DNA from: Gammaproteobacteria bacterium
Lineage (GTDB): Bacteria; Pseudomonadota; Gammaproteobacteria; Chromatiales; Chromatiaceae
Direction of reading: 5' to 3'
Length of the DNA stretch: 7,760 nt
Assembly: GCA_024277555.1 (NCBI GenBank)
Contig: JAJRUY010000215.1
Location: forward strand, 1-7,760
This document shows positions 1 to 7,084 of the stretch, in pieces. A program made the translations under genes and the position numbers. The notes below the pieces were generated by a model, which saw nothing but the letters and a program-made list of their open reading frames with translations, ran no database searches and was not told the origin of the DNA. Each line of letters opens with the position of its first letter. The stretch's first letter is position 1.

Positions 1-774
1 ATCAAAACGGGCGGGATCCATCAGGGTTACCCCATCGCACATCAGGGCTTCCGCCCGCCAACGCTGCAGCACCCGTTCCAGGGCGGCCAGTTGCAAGCGG
101 TCGTTGATGCCTTCTGCCTCAACCGCATCACCCGGCTGGGTGACATGCACATCCACACCATCATGTACCGCCATGGCGATGATGTCGGTGAGATAGTATT
201 CACCCTGGGCATTTTTTGGTGAAAGATCCTGCAACCACTGCTGCAGTTGCCGAGCGTCCACCAACATGATGCCGGTGTTGATTTCCGAAATGGCCAGCTG
301 TTGTCCGGAAGCATCCTTTTGCTCCACGATACACTGCACCTTGCCGGATGGGTCGCGCTGAATGCGCCCATAACCGGTTGGGTCGTCCAGGGTAACTGTC
401 ATCAAGCCCGCACCGGATTCGGTGTTATTGATGAGCTTGCGCAGACTTTGTTCCCGGATCAAAGGCACATCGCCATACAGCACCAGCACTTTGTCCATGT
501 CTTGCAACAACGGCATGGCCTGCTGCACCGCATGCCCGGTACCCAGCTGTTCACTTTGCTCCACCCAAAGCACACCGGGTTCATTGATTGTATTCCGAAC
601 CAGTTCACCGCCATGACCATATACCACCACGGTTTTTTCCGGCTGCAAGGACAGCGCCGTTTCCAGAACGTGGGCAAGCATTGGCCGACCGGCCAGGGGA
701 TGCAGAACCTTGGGCAGGCTGGACTTCATTCTTGTGCCCTGTCCTGCTGCGAGAATGATGATGCCCAGTTCCAT
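1..774 (-). CDS. glmU: GlmU, N-terminal part: N-acetylglucosamine-1-phosphate uridyltransferase (3' end beyond window)
   Basis: GlmU is a bifunctional cytoplasmic enzyme that acetylates glucosamine-1-phosphate and then couples it to UTP, giving UDP-GlcNAc for peptidoglycan and LPS. The 258 visible residues hold the complete uridyltransferase domain. The nucleotide-binding signature LAAGQGTRM is at 8-16 with K22 after it, and QLGTGHA is at 76-82. The metal aspartate is D102 in LYGDVP, with DDPTGYGRI at 130-138, NAQGEYYLTDI at 188-198 and the second metal ligand N224 in EGIND. The visible part ends at DPARFD, the entry to the linker; the left-handed beta-helix acetyltransferase domain lies beyond position 1. 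The reading frame is intact. The ATG at 774 is preceded by a purine-rich GAAGGAAGTAGG, and the start matches the family N-terminus. It begins 18 nt after the SlyD-like gene, so the two are probably cotranscribed. In E. coli glmU directly follows atpC. Confidence 0.96.
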   Translation of the reverse strand, partial: MELGIIILAAGQGTRMKSSLPKVLHPLAGRPMLAHVLETALSLQPEKTVVVYGHGGELVRNTINEPGVLWVEQSEQLGTGHAVQQAMPLLQDMDKVLVLYGDVPLIREQSLRKLINNTESGAGLMTVTLDDPTGYGRIQRDPSGKVQCIVEQKDASGQQLAISEINTGIMLVDARQLQQWLQDLSPKNAQGEYYLTDIIAMAVHDGVDVHVTQPGDAVEAEGINDRLQLAALERVLQRWRAEALMCDGVTLMDPARFD

Positions 775-792
775 GCTATACCTACTTCCTTC

Positions 793-1293
793 CTAATTGA
801 TACTTGTTGAACCCGGAACCGATACGGAATGAATGCCGCTGGTGCGTTCCTCTCCCGGCCGGGCATCACGCACCTCAAGAACTTTTACCTGCACCGTCAG
901 GGGTTTTCCTGCCAGAGGATGGTTCCCATCAATGGTCACCCTGCCGTCTTCAATTTTTGAAATGAAGAAGGTCTTGGCCTCTCCCGCCTCATTTTGCATC
1001 TGCACCTCTGCACCCACATGGCGGAACTGGGGTGGAACATTTTCCAGTTCATCAGTAAAAGTCAGTTCCGGATCATACTCGCCAAAAGTGCTCTGTGGAT
1101 CAAGACTGACTTCCACTTCTTCACCTGGAGCCTTGCCGGCGATGGCCTTGTCCATCCCTCCGATCAGCTCCGTATCCGAGCCGTAGACGAACCCGATGGG
1201 CAGATCGTGTTGCTCGACAACATTGTCTTCCTGATCACGAATAGCGTAGCTGATGGAGACGTATTTCCCAGGTTGTACAGTTTCTTTGGTCAT
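793..1293 (-). CDS. SlyD-like FKBP-type peptidyl-prolyl cis-trans isomerase
   Basis: This is a cytoplasmic prolyl isomerase and chaperone of the SlyD/FkpB FKBP class; no signal peptide is visible. With the ATG at 1293 the protein has 166 residues. The N-terminal FKBP strand is YVSISYAIRD (11-20), followed by GSDTELIGGMDKAIAGKAPG (38-57) and the FGEYDPEL segment (70-77) that corresponds to AYGQYDENL of E. coli SlyD. The insert-in-flap chaperone domain spans about 72-123, and the class signature DGNHPLAGKPL is at 122-132. The His/Cys-rich metal-binding tail of E. coli SlyD is absent: after about residue 150 there is only a short Ser/Thr-rich end. An in-frame GTG at 1299 would add two residues; I prefer the ATG because the domain begins close to it. 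Neither start has a clear Shine-Dalgarno. The gene lies between atpC and glmU, just beyond a terminator. Its client protein is unknown. Confidence 0.92.
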   Translation of the reverse strand: MTKETVQPGKYVSISYAIRDQEDNVVEQHDLPIGFVYGSDTELIGGMDKAIAGKAPGEEVEVSLDPQSTFGEYDPELTFTDELENVPPQFRHVGAEVQMQNEAGEAKTFFISKIEDGRVTIDGNHPLAGKPLTVQVKVLEVRDARPGEERTSGIHSVSVPGSTSIN

Positions 1294-1308
1294 AAACACA
1301 CAATCTAT

Positions 1309-1346
1309 AAAAAACGAACAGCCCTGACGGTGTTCACCGTCAAGGC
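1309..1346 (-). terminator. Rho-independent terminator of the atp operon
   Basis: On the minus strand an 11-bp stem (one G-U wobble) with a four-base GAAC loop occupies 1346-1321; the arms are GCCTTGACGGT and ACCGTCAGGGC. It is followed by TGTTCGTTTTTT (1320-1309). It begins 32 nt after the atpC stop codon, where an operon terminator is expected. The T-run is broken by G, C and G in its first six bases, so some readthrough into the SlyD-like gene is plausible. Confidence 0.78.
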
Positions 1347-1378
1347 CAGAATTTGGATCAAAATCCGTTACGTTGCTG

Positions 1379-1804
1379 TTATTTTTTTACTTTGCGCAGT
1401 TTTTCAATCGATTTGAGCTGCGCCATGGCTTCCACCAGCTCCGCCTGCGCCTTGGCCAGTTCCATTTTGCCCGACTGGTTGGCCAAAGCTTCCTCGGCCC
1501 GGCGCTTGGCTTCCTTTGCCGCCAGTTCATCCAGGTCTGCGGCCCGTATGCCGGTATCTGCCATGATGGTTACGCGAAAGGGCTGCACCTCGATAATGCC
1601 GCCGGAAACATAAAAATGCTCCATGGGCTTGCCCTGTCCGGGATCAACGCGCACGTCTCCCGGTTTCAGGCGGGTAACCAGCGGCGCATGACGGGGAGCA
1701 ATACCGATTTCACCCATAACAGCAGGCGCATAGATCATTTCGCCCTGCCCGGAAAACAGGGCGCCCTCAGCACTAACGATATCAACATGCACAGTCATGG
1801 CCAT
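1379..1804 (-). CDS. atpC: ATP synthase F1 subunit epsilon
   Basis: Epsilon sits on the central stalk with gamma, contacts the c ring, and in bacteria inhibits ATP hydrolysis through its C-terminal helices. At 141 residues it is close to the E. coli length of 139. The N-terminal beta-sandwich shows the family motifs GEIGIAPRHAPL (31-42) and SGGIIEVQP (67-75). A helical C-terminal domain (about 88-138) follows and ends in LKSIEKLRK. The segment equivalent to the I/LDxxRA ATP-binding motif reads LDELAA (91-96), so the arginine is replaced by A95. The start at 1804 has a GGAG eight bases upstream and gives MAMTVHVD, matching the MAMTYHLD start of E. coli; the second ATG at 1798 is less likely. 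It follows atpD by 21 nt and is the last gene of the operon, before the terminator. Confidence 0.97.
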   Translation of the reverse strand: MAMTVHVDIVSAEGALFSGQGEMIYAPAVMGEIGIAPRHAPLVTRLKPGDVRVDPGQGKPMEHFYVSGGIIEVQPFRVTIMADTGIRAADLDELAAKEAKRRAEEALANQSGKMELAKAQAELVEAMAQLKSIEKLRKVKK

Positions 1805-1825
1805 ATATTATTCTCCGGCTTGGCT

Positions 1826-3205
1826 TCAGCTTTGCTGAGCGCCTCTCTCGATTACATCTTCGATGCCGCCACACATGTAGAAGGCCTGCTCGGGCAGATG
1901 GTCATACTCACCGGCGACGATAGCCTTGAACGACTTGATGGTGTCTTTCAGGGATACATACTTGCCCGGCGCACCGGTGAACACTTCTGCAACAAAGAAC
2001 GGCTGGGACAGGAAGCGCTGAATTTTGCGCGCACGCTGCACGATAAGCTTGTCGTCTTCGGACAGTTCGTCCATACCCAGGATGGCGATGATATCCTTCA
2101 GCTCCTTGTAGCGCTGCAAGACACCCTGCACCGCACGCGCCGTCTCATAGTGCTCGGTTCCCACAACATGGGGATCGAGAATACGGGAGGTGGAATCCAG
2201 GGGGTCTACCGCAGGGTAAATACCCAGCTCGGCAATCTGGCGGGACAGCACCAGCGTCGCATCCAGGTGGGCAAAGGTGGTTGCTGGCGACGGATCGGTC
2301 AAGTCATCCGCAGGCACATAAACCGCCTGGAAGGAGGTAATGGAACCGGTCTTGGTAGAGGTAATGCGCTCTTGCAGTACGCCCATTTCTTCGGCCAGGG
2401 TGGGCTGATAGCCTACCGCGGAAGGCATCCGACCCAACAGCGCAGAAACTTCTGTTCCCGCCAGGGTATAGCGATAAATGTTGTCGATGAACATCAGTAC
2501 GTCACGGCCATCGTCGCGGAAGTACTCCGCCATGGTCAAGCCGGTCAGGGCCACGCGCAGCCGGTTGCCGGGAGGCTCGTTCATCTGGCCATATACCAGC
2601 GACACCTTGTCGAGTACGCCGCCTTCGCTCATTTCATGGTAGAAATCGTTGCCCTCACGGGTACGTTCACCTACACCAGCGAATACAGAGAAACCGGAGT
2701 GCTCCACGGCGATGTTTCGGATCAGCTCCATGAGGGTTACGGTCTTGCCCACGCCGGCGCCGCCAAACAGGCCAACCTTGCCGCCCTTGACGATCGGCAT
2801 GATCAGGTCGATAACCTTGATGCCGGTTTCCAGAACATCTGTAGTCGTGGCCTGGTCTTCCAGTTTGGGAGCCTCACGGTGAATGGGCATCGCTACATCG
2901 GTTTTCACCGGCCCGGCACCATCAACCGGCCTGCCCAATACATCCATGATCCGTCCCAGGGTGCCCTCGCCCACTGGAACACTGATGGGCGCTCCGGTGT
3001 TGGCTACATCCAGCCCCCGTTTCAAACCATTGGTTGATCCCATGGCGATGGTACGAACCACGCCGTCACCCAGCTGCTGTTGCACTTCCAGAACCAGATC
3101 CTCCGATTCAATTTTCAGTGCTTCATAGATCTTTGGCATGGAGTCACGTGGAAACTTCACGTCTACCACAGCACCAATGATTTCCACCACATTACCCGTA
3201 CTCAT
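1826..3205 (-). CDS. atpD: ATP synthase F1 subunit beta (catalytic)
   Basis: Beta carries the three catalytic sites of F1 on the cytoplasmic side, making ATP from ADP and phosphate as gamma rotates. Its 459 residues match the family length. The beta-barrel domain fills about 1-75. The P-loop GGAGVGKT is at 148-155 with catalytic K154. GVGERTREG (177-185) contains the general-base glutamate E180. The Walker B strand ends in D241 (LMFID), followed by NIYRYTLAGTEVSALLGRMP. ALGIYPAVDP-type sequence reads LGIYPAVDPLDSTSR (327-341), and the DELSEDD lever loop is at 379-385. No deviation from a working catalytic site is seen. The ATG at 3205 is preceded by AGAGGA seven bases upstream, a strong ribosome binding site. 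The gene follows atpG after 68 nt, the longest spacer between complete genes of the operon. Confidence 0.99.
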   Translation of the reverse strand: MSTGNVVEIIGAVVDVKFPRDSMPKIYEALKIESEDLVLEVQQQLGDGVVRTIAMGSTNGLKRGLDVANTGAPISVPVGEGTLGRIMDVLGRPVDGAGPVKTDVAMPIHREAPKLEDQATTTDVLETGIKVIDLIMPIVKGGKVGLFGGAGVGKTVTLMELIRNIAVEHSGFSVFAGVGERTREGNDFYHEMSEGGVLDKVSLVYGQMNEPPGNRLRVALTGLTMAEYFRDDGRDVLMFIDNIYRYTLAGTEVSALLGRMPSAVGYQPTLAEEMGVLQERITSTKTGSITSFQAVYVPADDLTDPSPATTFAHLDATLVLSRQIAELGIYPAVDPLDSTSRILDPHVVGTEHYETARAVQGVLQRYKELKDIIAILGMDELSEDDKLIVQRARKIQRFLSQPFFVAEVFTGAPGKYVSLKDTIKSFKAIVAGEYDHLPEQAFYMCGGIEDVIERGAQQS

Positions 3206-3234
3206 GTGCGGATCCTCTTAAATTTAATGTTCGT

Positions 3235-3251
3235 GCCGCCTTTTTGGCGGC
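3235..3251 (-). other. Short hairpin in the atpG-atpD spacer
   Basis: The spacer between the atpG stop and atpD start holds a perfect 6-bp GC stem, GCCGCC and GGCGGC, with a five-base loop (A5 in the minus-strand RNA). No T-run follows, so it is not a standard terminator. It ends about 30 nt upstream of the atpD start. It could affect mRNA processing or stability, or simply be chance; the role is inference. Confidence 0.4.
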
Positions 3252-3273
3252 GAATAACAAAAGTCAAAAATCG

Positions 3274-4143
3274 TTATACCGCTGCTGCGCCGCTGACGAT
3301 TTCGGAAATTTCCTGCGTAATCGCCGCCTGCCGCGCCTTGTTGTAAATCAGCTCCAGCTCATCGATCAGGTCACCCGCGTTGTCGGAAGCGGATTTCATC
3401 GCCACCATGCGCGCAGATTGCTCGCAGGCGCCATTTTCGACTACAGCCTGGTAAGCCAGGGATTCAACATAACGAGCCAACAGGTCAGACAGCACTTCTT
3501 TGGCTTCCGGCTCGTAGATGTAGTCCCAGTGGTGCTTGAGTTGCTCTGCTACTTCTTCATCAGCTTCCTGCAGTGGCACCAGTTGTTCCACGATAGGCTG
3601 TTGGGTCATGGTGTTGACGAAGCGGTTGTAGGCAATGCGCACTTCGTCCACTTCACCATTGGTGTAGGCATCCAGCATTACCTTTACCGTGCCAACCAGA
3701 TCTTCCATATGCGCCGATTCACCCAACTGGGTCGCCTGAGCCAGCACATCACCACCAACCCGGCTGAAAAACGCCACCGCCTTGCTACCGACCAGACAGT
3801 AACGCACTGCGGTGTCCTCGGCTTGCAGTTTCACTACATCCTTCACCAAACGGCGAAACATGTTGTTGTTCAATCCGCCGCACAACCCCCGGTCGGAAGA
3901 AACGATGATATAGCCCACTGATTTAACTTCCCGCTTTTCCATAAAGGGATGCTTCACCTGAGGATGCGCCAGCGCCAGATGCCCGATAACGGTGCGCATT
4001 TTTTCCGCATAGGGGCGCGTTGCCTGCATGCGATCCTGCGCCTTGCGCATCTTCGCTGCCGCCACCATCTCCATCGCCCGCGTGATCTTTTGCGTGTTCT
4101 TGATGGAGCCGATCTGTGTGCGTATTTCTTTAGCGCCTGCCAT
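3274..4143 (-). CDS. atpG: ATP synthase F1 subunit gamma (central stalk)
   Basis: Gamma is the rotating shaft that links the c ring to the alpha3beta3 head. The 289-residue protein has the N-terminal coiled-coil helix AGAKEIRTQIGSIKNTQKIT with AMEMVAAAKMRKAQ after it (residues 2-36), including M24, the counterpart of E. coli M23. The central Rossmann-like domain carries SSDRGLCGGLN (82-92). The C-terminal helix contains EQSARMVAMKSASDNA (241-256) and YNKARQAAITQEI (267-279), and the protein ends SGAAAV exactly as in E. coli. There is no chloroplast-type redox insert. The start at 4143 has TAAGG about seven bases upstream, a moderate ribosome binding site, and begins 39 nt after the atpA stop. 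Confidence 0.98.
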   Translation of the reverse strand: MAGAKEIRTQIGSIKNTQKITRAMEMVAAAKMRKAQDRMQATRPYAEKMRTVIGHLALAHPQVKHPFMEKREVKSVGYIIVSSDRGLCGGLNNNMFRRLVKDVVKLQAEDTAVRYCLVGSKAVAFFSRVGGDVLAQATQLGESAHMEDLVGTVKVMLDAYTNGEVDEVRIAYNRFVNTMTQQPIVEQLVPLQEADEEVAEQLKHHWDYIYEPEAKEVLSDLLARYVESLAYQAVVENGACEQSARMVAMKSASDNAGDLIDELELIYNKARQAAITQEISEIVSGAAAV

Positions 4144-4182
4144 GATTCAACCTTAGTGTCAGTGAATTCCGGAGTATAAAGA

Positions 4183-5724
4183 CTACCAGCTGTGGTTCGC
4201 CTTGAAGTCTTTCAGTGCTTCATGGAATGTCTTTTCAAGCTCATCATTCCAGTCGCCGGTCTCATTGATCTTGCTCAACAGCTCGCTTTGGCTGCCGGCC
4301 ATGTAGGAAAGCAGGGCTGCTTCAAAATCAACGACCTTGTCCACATCCACGTCATCCAGATAGCCTTCGTTGGCGGCAAACAGCGAGATCGCCATTTCTG
4401 CCACGGACAAAGGAGAATATTGCCCCTGTTTCATCAGCTCGGTTACACGTTGACCGCGCTCCAACTGCTTGCGTGTAGCTTCGTCCAGATCAGAAGCAAA
4501 CTGGGAGAACGCCGCAAGTTCACGATATTGGGCCAGGGCCAGACGCACACCGCCACCAAGTTTCTTGATGATCTTGGTCTGGGCGGCGCCACCAACACGG
4601 GATACCGACAGGCCAGCGTTGATTGCAGGTCGCACACCGGCATTGAACAGATCTGACTCAAGGAATATCTGTCCATCTGTAATCGAGATTACGTTGGTCG
4701 GTACGAAAGCAGACACGTCGCCCGCCTGGGTTTCGATGATGGGCAAGGCGGTCAATGAACCGGTTTTACCCTTCACTTCACCGTTGGTCAGCCTCTCCAC
4801 CTCTGCCTCGTTGATGCGCGCAGCGCGCTCCAGCAGCCGGGAGTGCAGATAGAACACGTCACCAGGATAAGCTTCGCGGCCCGGGGGACGGCGCAGCAGC
4901 AGGGATACCTGGCGGTAGGCCCACGCCTGCTTGGTCAGATCATCAAAGACGATCAGGGCATCTTCGCCACGGTCACGGAAATACTCGCCCATGGTGCATC
5001 CGGCATAGGGCGCCAGGAACTGCATCGCGGCAGAATCTGCGGCCGGAGCAGCAACAATAATGGTGTGATCCATGGCACCATGCTCTTCCAGTTTGCGCAC
5101 CAGTTGTGCAATGGTAGAGTTTTTCTGCCCCACAGCCACATAGACACATTTTACGCCAGTGCCTTTCTGGTTGATGATGGCATCGATGGCAATGGCCGAT
5201 TTACCGGTCTGGCGGTCACCGATGATCAGCTCCCGCTGGCCACGCCCGATAGGCACCATGGCATCGATGGACTTGATCCCGGTCTGCACCGGCTGATCGA
5301 CGGATTTCCGCTCGATTACGCCTGGGGCAATCTGCTCCAGGGGTGCGGTTTTTTCGGTCTCGATGGAACCTTTCCCGTCCAGGGGATTCCCCAGCGTATC
5401 GACCACGCGCCCCAGTAGCTCCGGGCCGATGGGCACTTCCAGCACCTTGCCGGTACATTTGACCGAGTCGCCTTCAGTAATGTGTTTGTAATCACCCAGC
5501 ACCACGGCGCCGACGGTGTCACGCTTGAGGTTGAGTGCCAGACCGAAGGTGTTTCCCGGAAATTCCAGCATTTCGTAGGACATGGCGTCGGCCAGCCCGT
5601 GAATCTGAACGATACCGTCTGTAACGGCGGTCACCGTACCTTCATTATGAGCTTCTGATTTCAGATCGAATTTCTCGATTCTGCTCTTGATCAGCTCGCT
5701 TATCTCAGAGGGATTGAGTTGCAT
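4183..5724 (-). CDS. atpA: ATP synthase F1 subunit alpha
   Basis: Alpha alternates with beta in the F1 head, binds nucleotide in non-catalytic sites and supplies the arginine finger to the beta active site. The length of 513 residues equals that of E. coli. The N-terminal helix (LNPSEISELIKSRI, 3-16) is the delta-binding segment. The P-loop GDRQTGKS is at 169-176 with K175. The Walker B region ALIVFDD (256-262) follows, then the RRPPGREAYPGDVFYLHSRL block (278-297). The arginine finger is R376 in SVSRVGGAAQ (373-382). The protein ends in KANHSW, close to the KATQSW end in E. coli. Only a weak ribosome binding site (GGGTAAGCGAC) precedes the ATG. The gene begins 13 nt after the atpH stop, so translational coupling is likely. 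Confidence 0.99.
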   Translation of the reverse strand: MQLNPSEISELIKSRIEKFDLKSEAHNEGTVTAVTDGIVQIHGLADAMSYEMLEFPGNTFGLALNLKRDTVGAVVLGDYKHITEGDSVKCTGKVLEVPIGPELLGRVVDTLGNPLDGKGSIETEKTAPLEQIAPGVIERKSVDQPVQTGIKSIDAMVPIGRGQRELIIGDRQTGKSAIAIDAIINQKGTGVKCVYVAVGQKNSTIAQLVRKLEEHGAMDHTIIVAAPAADSAAMQFLAPYAGCTMGEYFRDRGEDALIVFDDLTKQAWAYRQVSLLLRRPPGREAYPGDVFYLHSRLLERAARINEAEVERLTNGEVKGKTGSLTALPIIETQAGDVSAFVPTNVISITDGQIFLESDLFNAGVRPAINAGLSVSRVGGAAQTKIIKKLGGGVRLALAQYRELAAFSQFASDLDEATRKQLERGQRVTELMKQGQYSPLSVAEMAISLFAANEGYLDDVDVDKVVDFEAALLSYMAGSQSELLSKINETGDWNDELEKTFHEALKDFKANHSW

Positions 5725-5737
5725 GTCGCTTACCCGC

Positions 5738-6274
5738 TTAAATTCCTAATTCGTTGGCCAGCTGGGACAACTGCCCAGCCACTGAACCATCAATAACCAT
5801 ATCGCCTGCGCGAATCTTTACACCGCCAATCAGCGTCGGATCCTTGCTGCTGCTGATGTTGACTTCCCGTCCCAGCTTTTTCTTCAAAGCGGCGGCAAGC
5901 TCTTTTTCAGCCTCAGGCTTGAGTGCGTAGGCAGAAATGACTTCCACATCAATGGCACCGTCATGTTCGCTTTTCATCTGGTGAAACAGCATTGCAATCT
6001 CTGGCAGGGTCGGCAGTCGATCATTTTCTACCAGCACTCGCACCAGATTCTGCCCTTCTTCCGGCAGCTGCTCCGCACCAATATCCAGCAATAACTGCAG
6101 CCTGCGCCCGTGCTCCACCGCCGGATTAACGACGATGTCAGCCACGGATGGATCCGAGACTACTGTGGACAAAAACTCCAGCGTCTCCGCCCAGCTGTCC
6201 AGCGTATCAGTCTCTTTCGCCCTGGCAAATACGGCTTCGGCATATGGCCTGGCAATGGTAATCAAATCAGACAT
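5738..6274 (-). CDS. atpH: ATP synthase F1 subunit delta (peripheral stalk)
   Basis: Delta clamps the b dimer to the top of the alpha3beta3 head, as part of the stator. The 178 residues compare with 177 in E. coli. The N-terminal helical domain begins with ITIARPYAEAVFARA (5-19). The more variable middle follows, and the conserved C-terminal strand region reads GGVKIRAGDMVIDGSVAGQL (150-169). The start at 6274 is preceded by a TAGGCG seven bases upstream, in which the AGG of the ribosome binding site overlaps the TAG stop of atpF. The two genes are 8 nt apart, so coupled translation is probable. Confidence 0.97.
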   Translation of the reverse strand: MSDLITIARPYAEAVFARAKETDTLDSWAETLEFLSTVVSDPSVADIVVNPAVEHGRRLQLLLDIGAEQLPEEGQNLVRVLVENDRLPTLPEIAMLFHQMKSEHDGAIDVEVISAYALKPEAEKELAAALKKKLGREVNISSSKDPTLIGGVKIRAGDMVIDGSVAGQLSQLANELGI

Positions 6275-6282
6275 AATTTCGC

Positions 6283-6753
6283 CTAGATCTGCTTGGCCAG
6301 GGAGTCCACAATATCCTTGTGAGCTTCGGCATTGATTTCCTTACGCAGAATTTTCTCTGCGCCCATAACCGCTAGCTCCGCCACCTTGGTACGCAAAACT
6401 TCACGAGCCTTGTTGGCTTCCTGGTCGATTTCTGCCCGTGCCGACGTGAGCAAACGCTCACCCTCGACCCGCGCCTGATCTTTGGCTTCATCGACGATTT
6501 CCGCAGCACGATTTTCTGCTCTGGAAACAATTTCCGCAGATTGCTGCTTCGCTTCATGAAGCTTTTCCAGAGCTGCCTGTTGCGCCAGCTCTTGTTCATG
6601 CACACCACGCTCGGCGGCCGCCAAACCATCGGCAATGCGCGCTTTGCGCTCTTCCAATGCGTTGACCATCGGCGGCCAGATATATTTCATGGTGAACCAA
6701 ACGAACACCGCGAAAGATATCAGCTGGGCGAAGAGAGTCAGATTGATATTCAT
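6283..6753 (-). CDS. atpF: ATP synthase Fo subunit b
   Basis: Subunit b dimerises into the peripheral stalk that holds F1 still relative to subunit a. The length of 156 residues is identical to E. coli. One N-terminal membrane helix (about 4-24) is followed by the KYIWPPM hinge (23-29) and by R36, a residue conserved in proteobacterial b subunits. A long charged, alanine-rich helix (about 32-140) forms the right-handed coiled-coil stalk, with AVMGAEKILRKEI (128-140) near the delta-binding end. The start at 6753 has GGGG about ten bases upstream within ATGGGGTAACGGG, and the MNINLTLFAQ start matches MNLNATILGQ of E. coli. It lies 46 nt after atpE. Confidence 0.97.
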   Translation of the reverse strand: MNINLTLFAQLISFAVFVWFTMKYIWPPMVNALEERKARIADGLAAAERGVHEQELAQQAALEKLHEAKQQSAEIVSRAENRAAEIVDEAKDQARVEGERLLTSARAEIDQEANKAREVLRTKVAELAVMGAEKILRKEINAEAHKDIVDSLAKQI

Positions 6754-6799
6754 CCCGTTACCCCATTAAGACGAGAGGTTGTAAAGATCACCCGAGGTC

Positions 6800-7033
6800 T
6801 TAACCTGCAAGGGCAAACAGTACGTACATACCAAGACCTACAGCGATCATGGGTACGGCGTCTGTCAGACCCATGACGATGAAGAATTGTGTACGCAACA
6901 TGGGAATCAACTCCGGTTGGCGAGCGGCGCCTTCCAGGAAGCGTCCCCCGAGGACACCGATACCGATAGCGGCGCCAACGGCACCCAGCCCCATCATGAT
7001 AGCGGCGGCAATAACCAGCAGTGCTTGTTCCAT
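6800..7033 (-). CDS. atpE: ATP synthase Fo subunit c (proteolipid ring)
   Basis: Subunit c forms the membrane rotor ring that carries protons. The 77-residue hairpin has a first helix with the glycine-rich packing run GAVGAAIGIGVLGG (17-30), a cytoplasmic loop ARQP (37-40) and a second helix. The ion-carrying carboxylate is D58 in MGLTDAVPMI, equivalent to E. coli D61. The Na+-binding pattern of Na+-type rings (Gln in helix 1 with Glu-Ser in helix 2) is absent, so the ring is inferred to use protons. A strong GGAG lies seven bases before the ATG at 7033, inside an AT-rich leader described separately. Confidence 0.98.
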   Translation of the reverse strand: MEQALLVIAAAIMMGLGAVGAAIGIGVLGGRFLEGAARQPELIPMLRTQFFIVMGLTDAVPMIAVGLGMYVLFALAG

Positions 7034-7084
7034 GATTGTCTCCAGTTTTTAAAGCAAATAAAGTTAAGTTAAAGTGAAATTAAA
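7034..7084 (-). promoter_or_regulatory. AT-rich atpE leader with strong ribosome binding site (translation-enhancer type)
   Basis: The 51 nt between atpB and atpE are almost entirely A and T, ending in AAAAACTGGAGACAATC directly before the ATG. From memory, the E. coli atpE initiation region has the same AAACTGGAGAC core preceded by a U-rich enhancer that lifts c-subunit synthesis above its neighbours. The similarity is seen in the sequence; the enhancer role here is inferred. Confidence 0.6.

Noticed and set aside
247..810. A 187-codon plus-strand open frame at the left end.
   Set aside because: It is antisense to glmU, whose minus-strand translation matches the uridyltransferase domain throughout. 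The plus-strand product resembles nothing I know.
1316..1341. TTGACG on the minus strand as a -35 box for the isomerase gene.
   Set aside because: It is part of the terminator stem, and no -10-like hexamer lies 16-18 bases downstream.
1373..3037. A 554-codon open frame on the plus strand opposite atpC and atpD.
   Set aside because: It lies antisense to two highly conserved, complete genes and spans their spacer. Its translation shows no recognisable domain. It is a shadow of their codon use.
6800..7033. Possible Na+-coupled c ring.
   Set aside because: The helix-1 glutamine and helix-2 Glu-Ser/Thr pattern of Na+-type rings is absent; the site is an Asp in TDAVP, as in proton rings.
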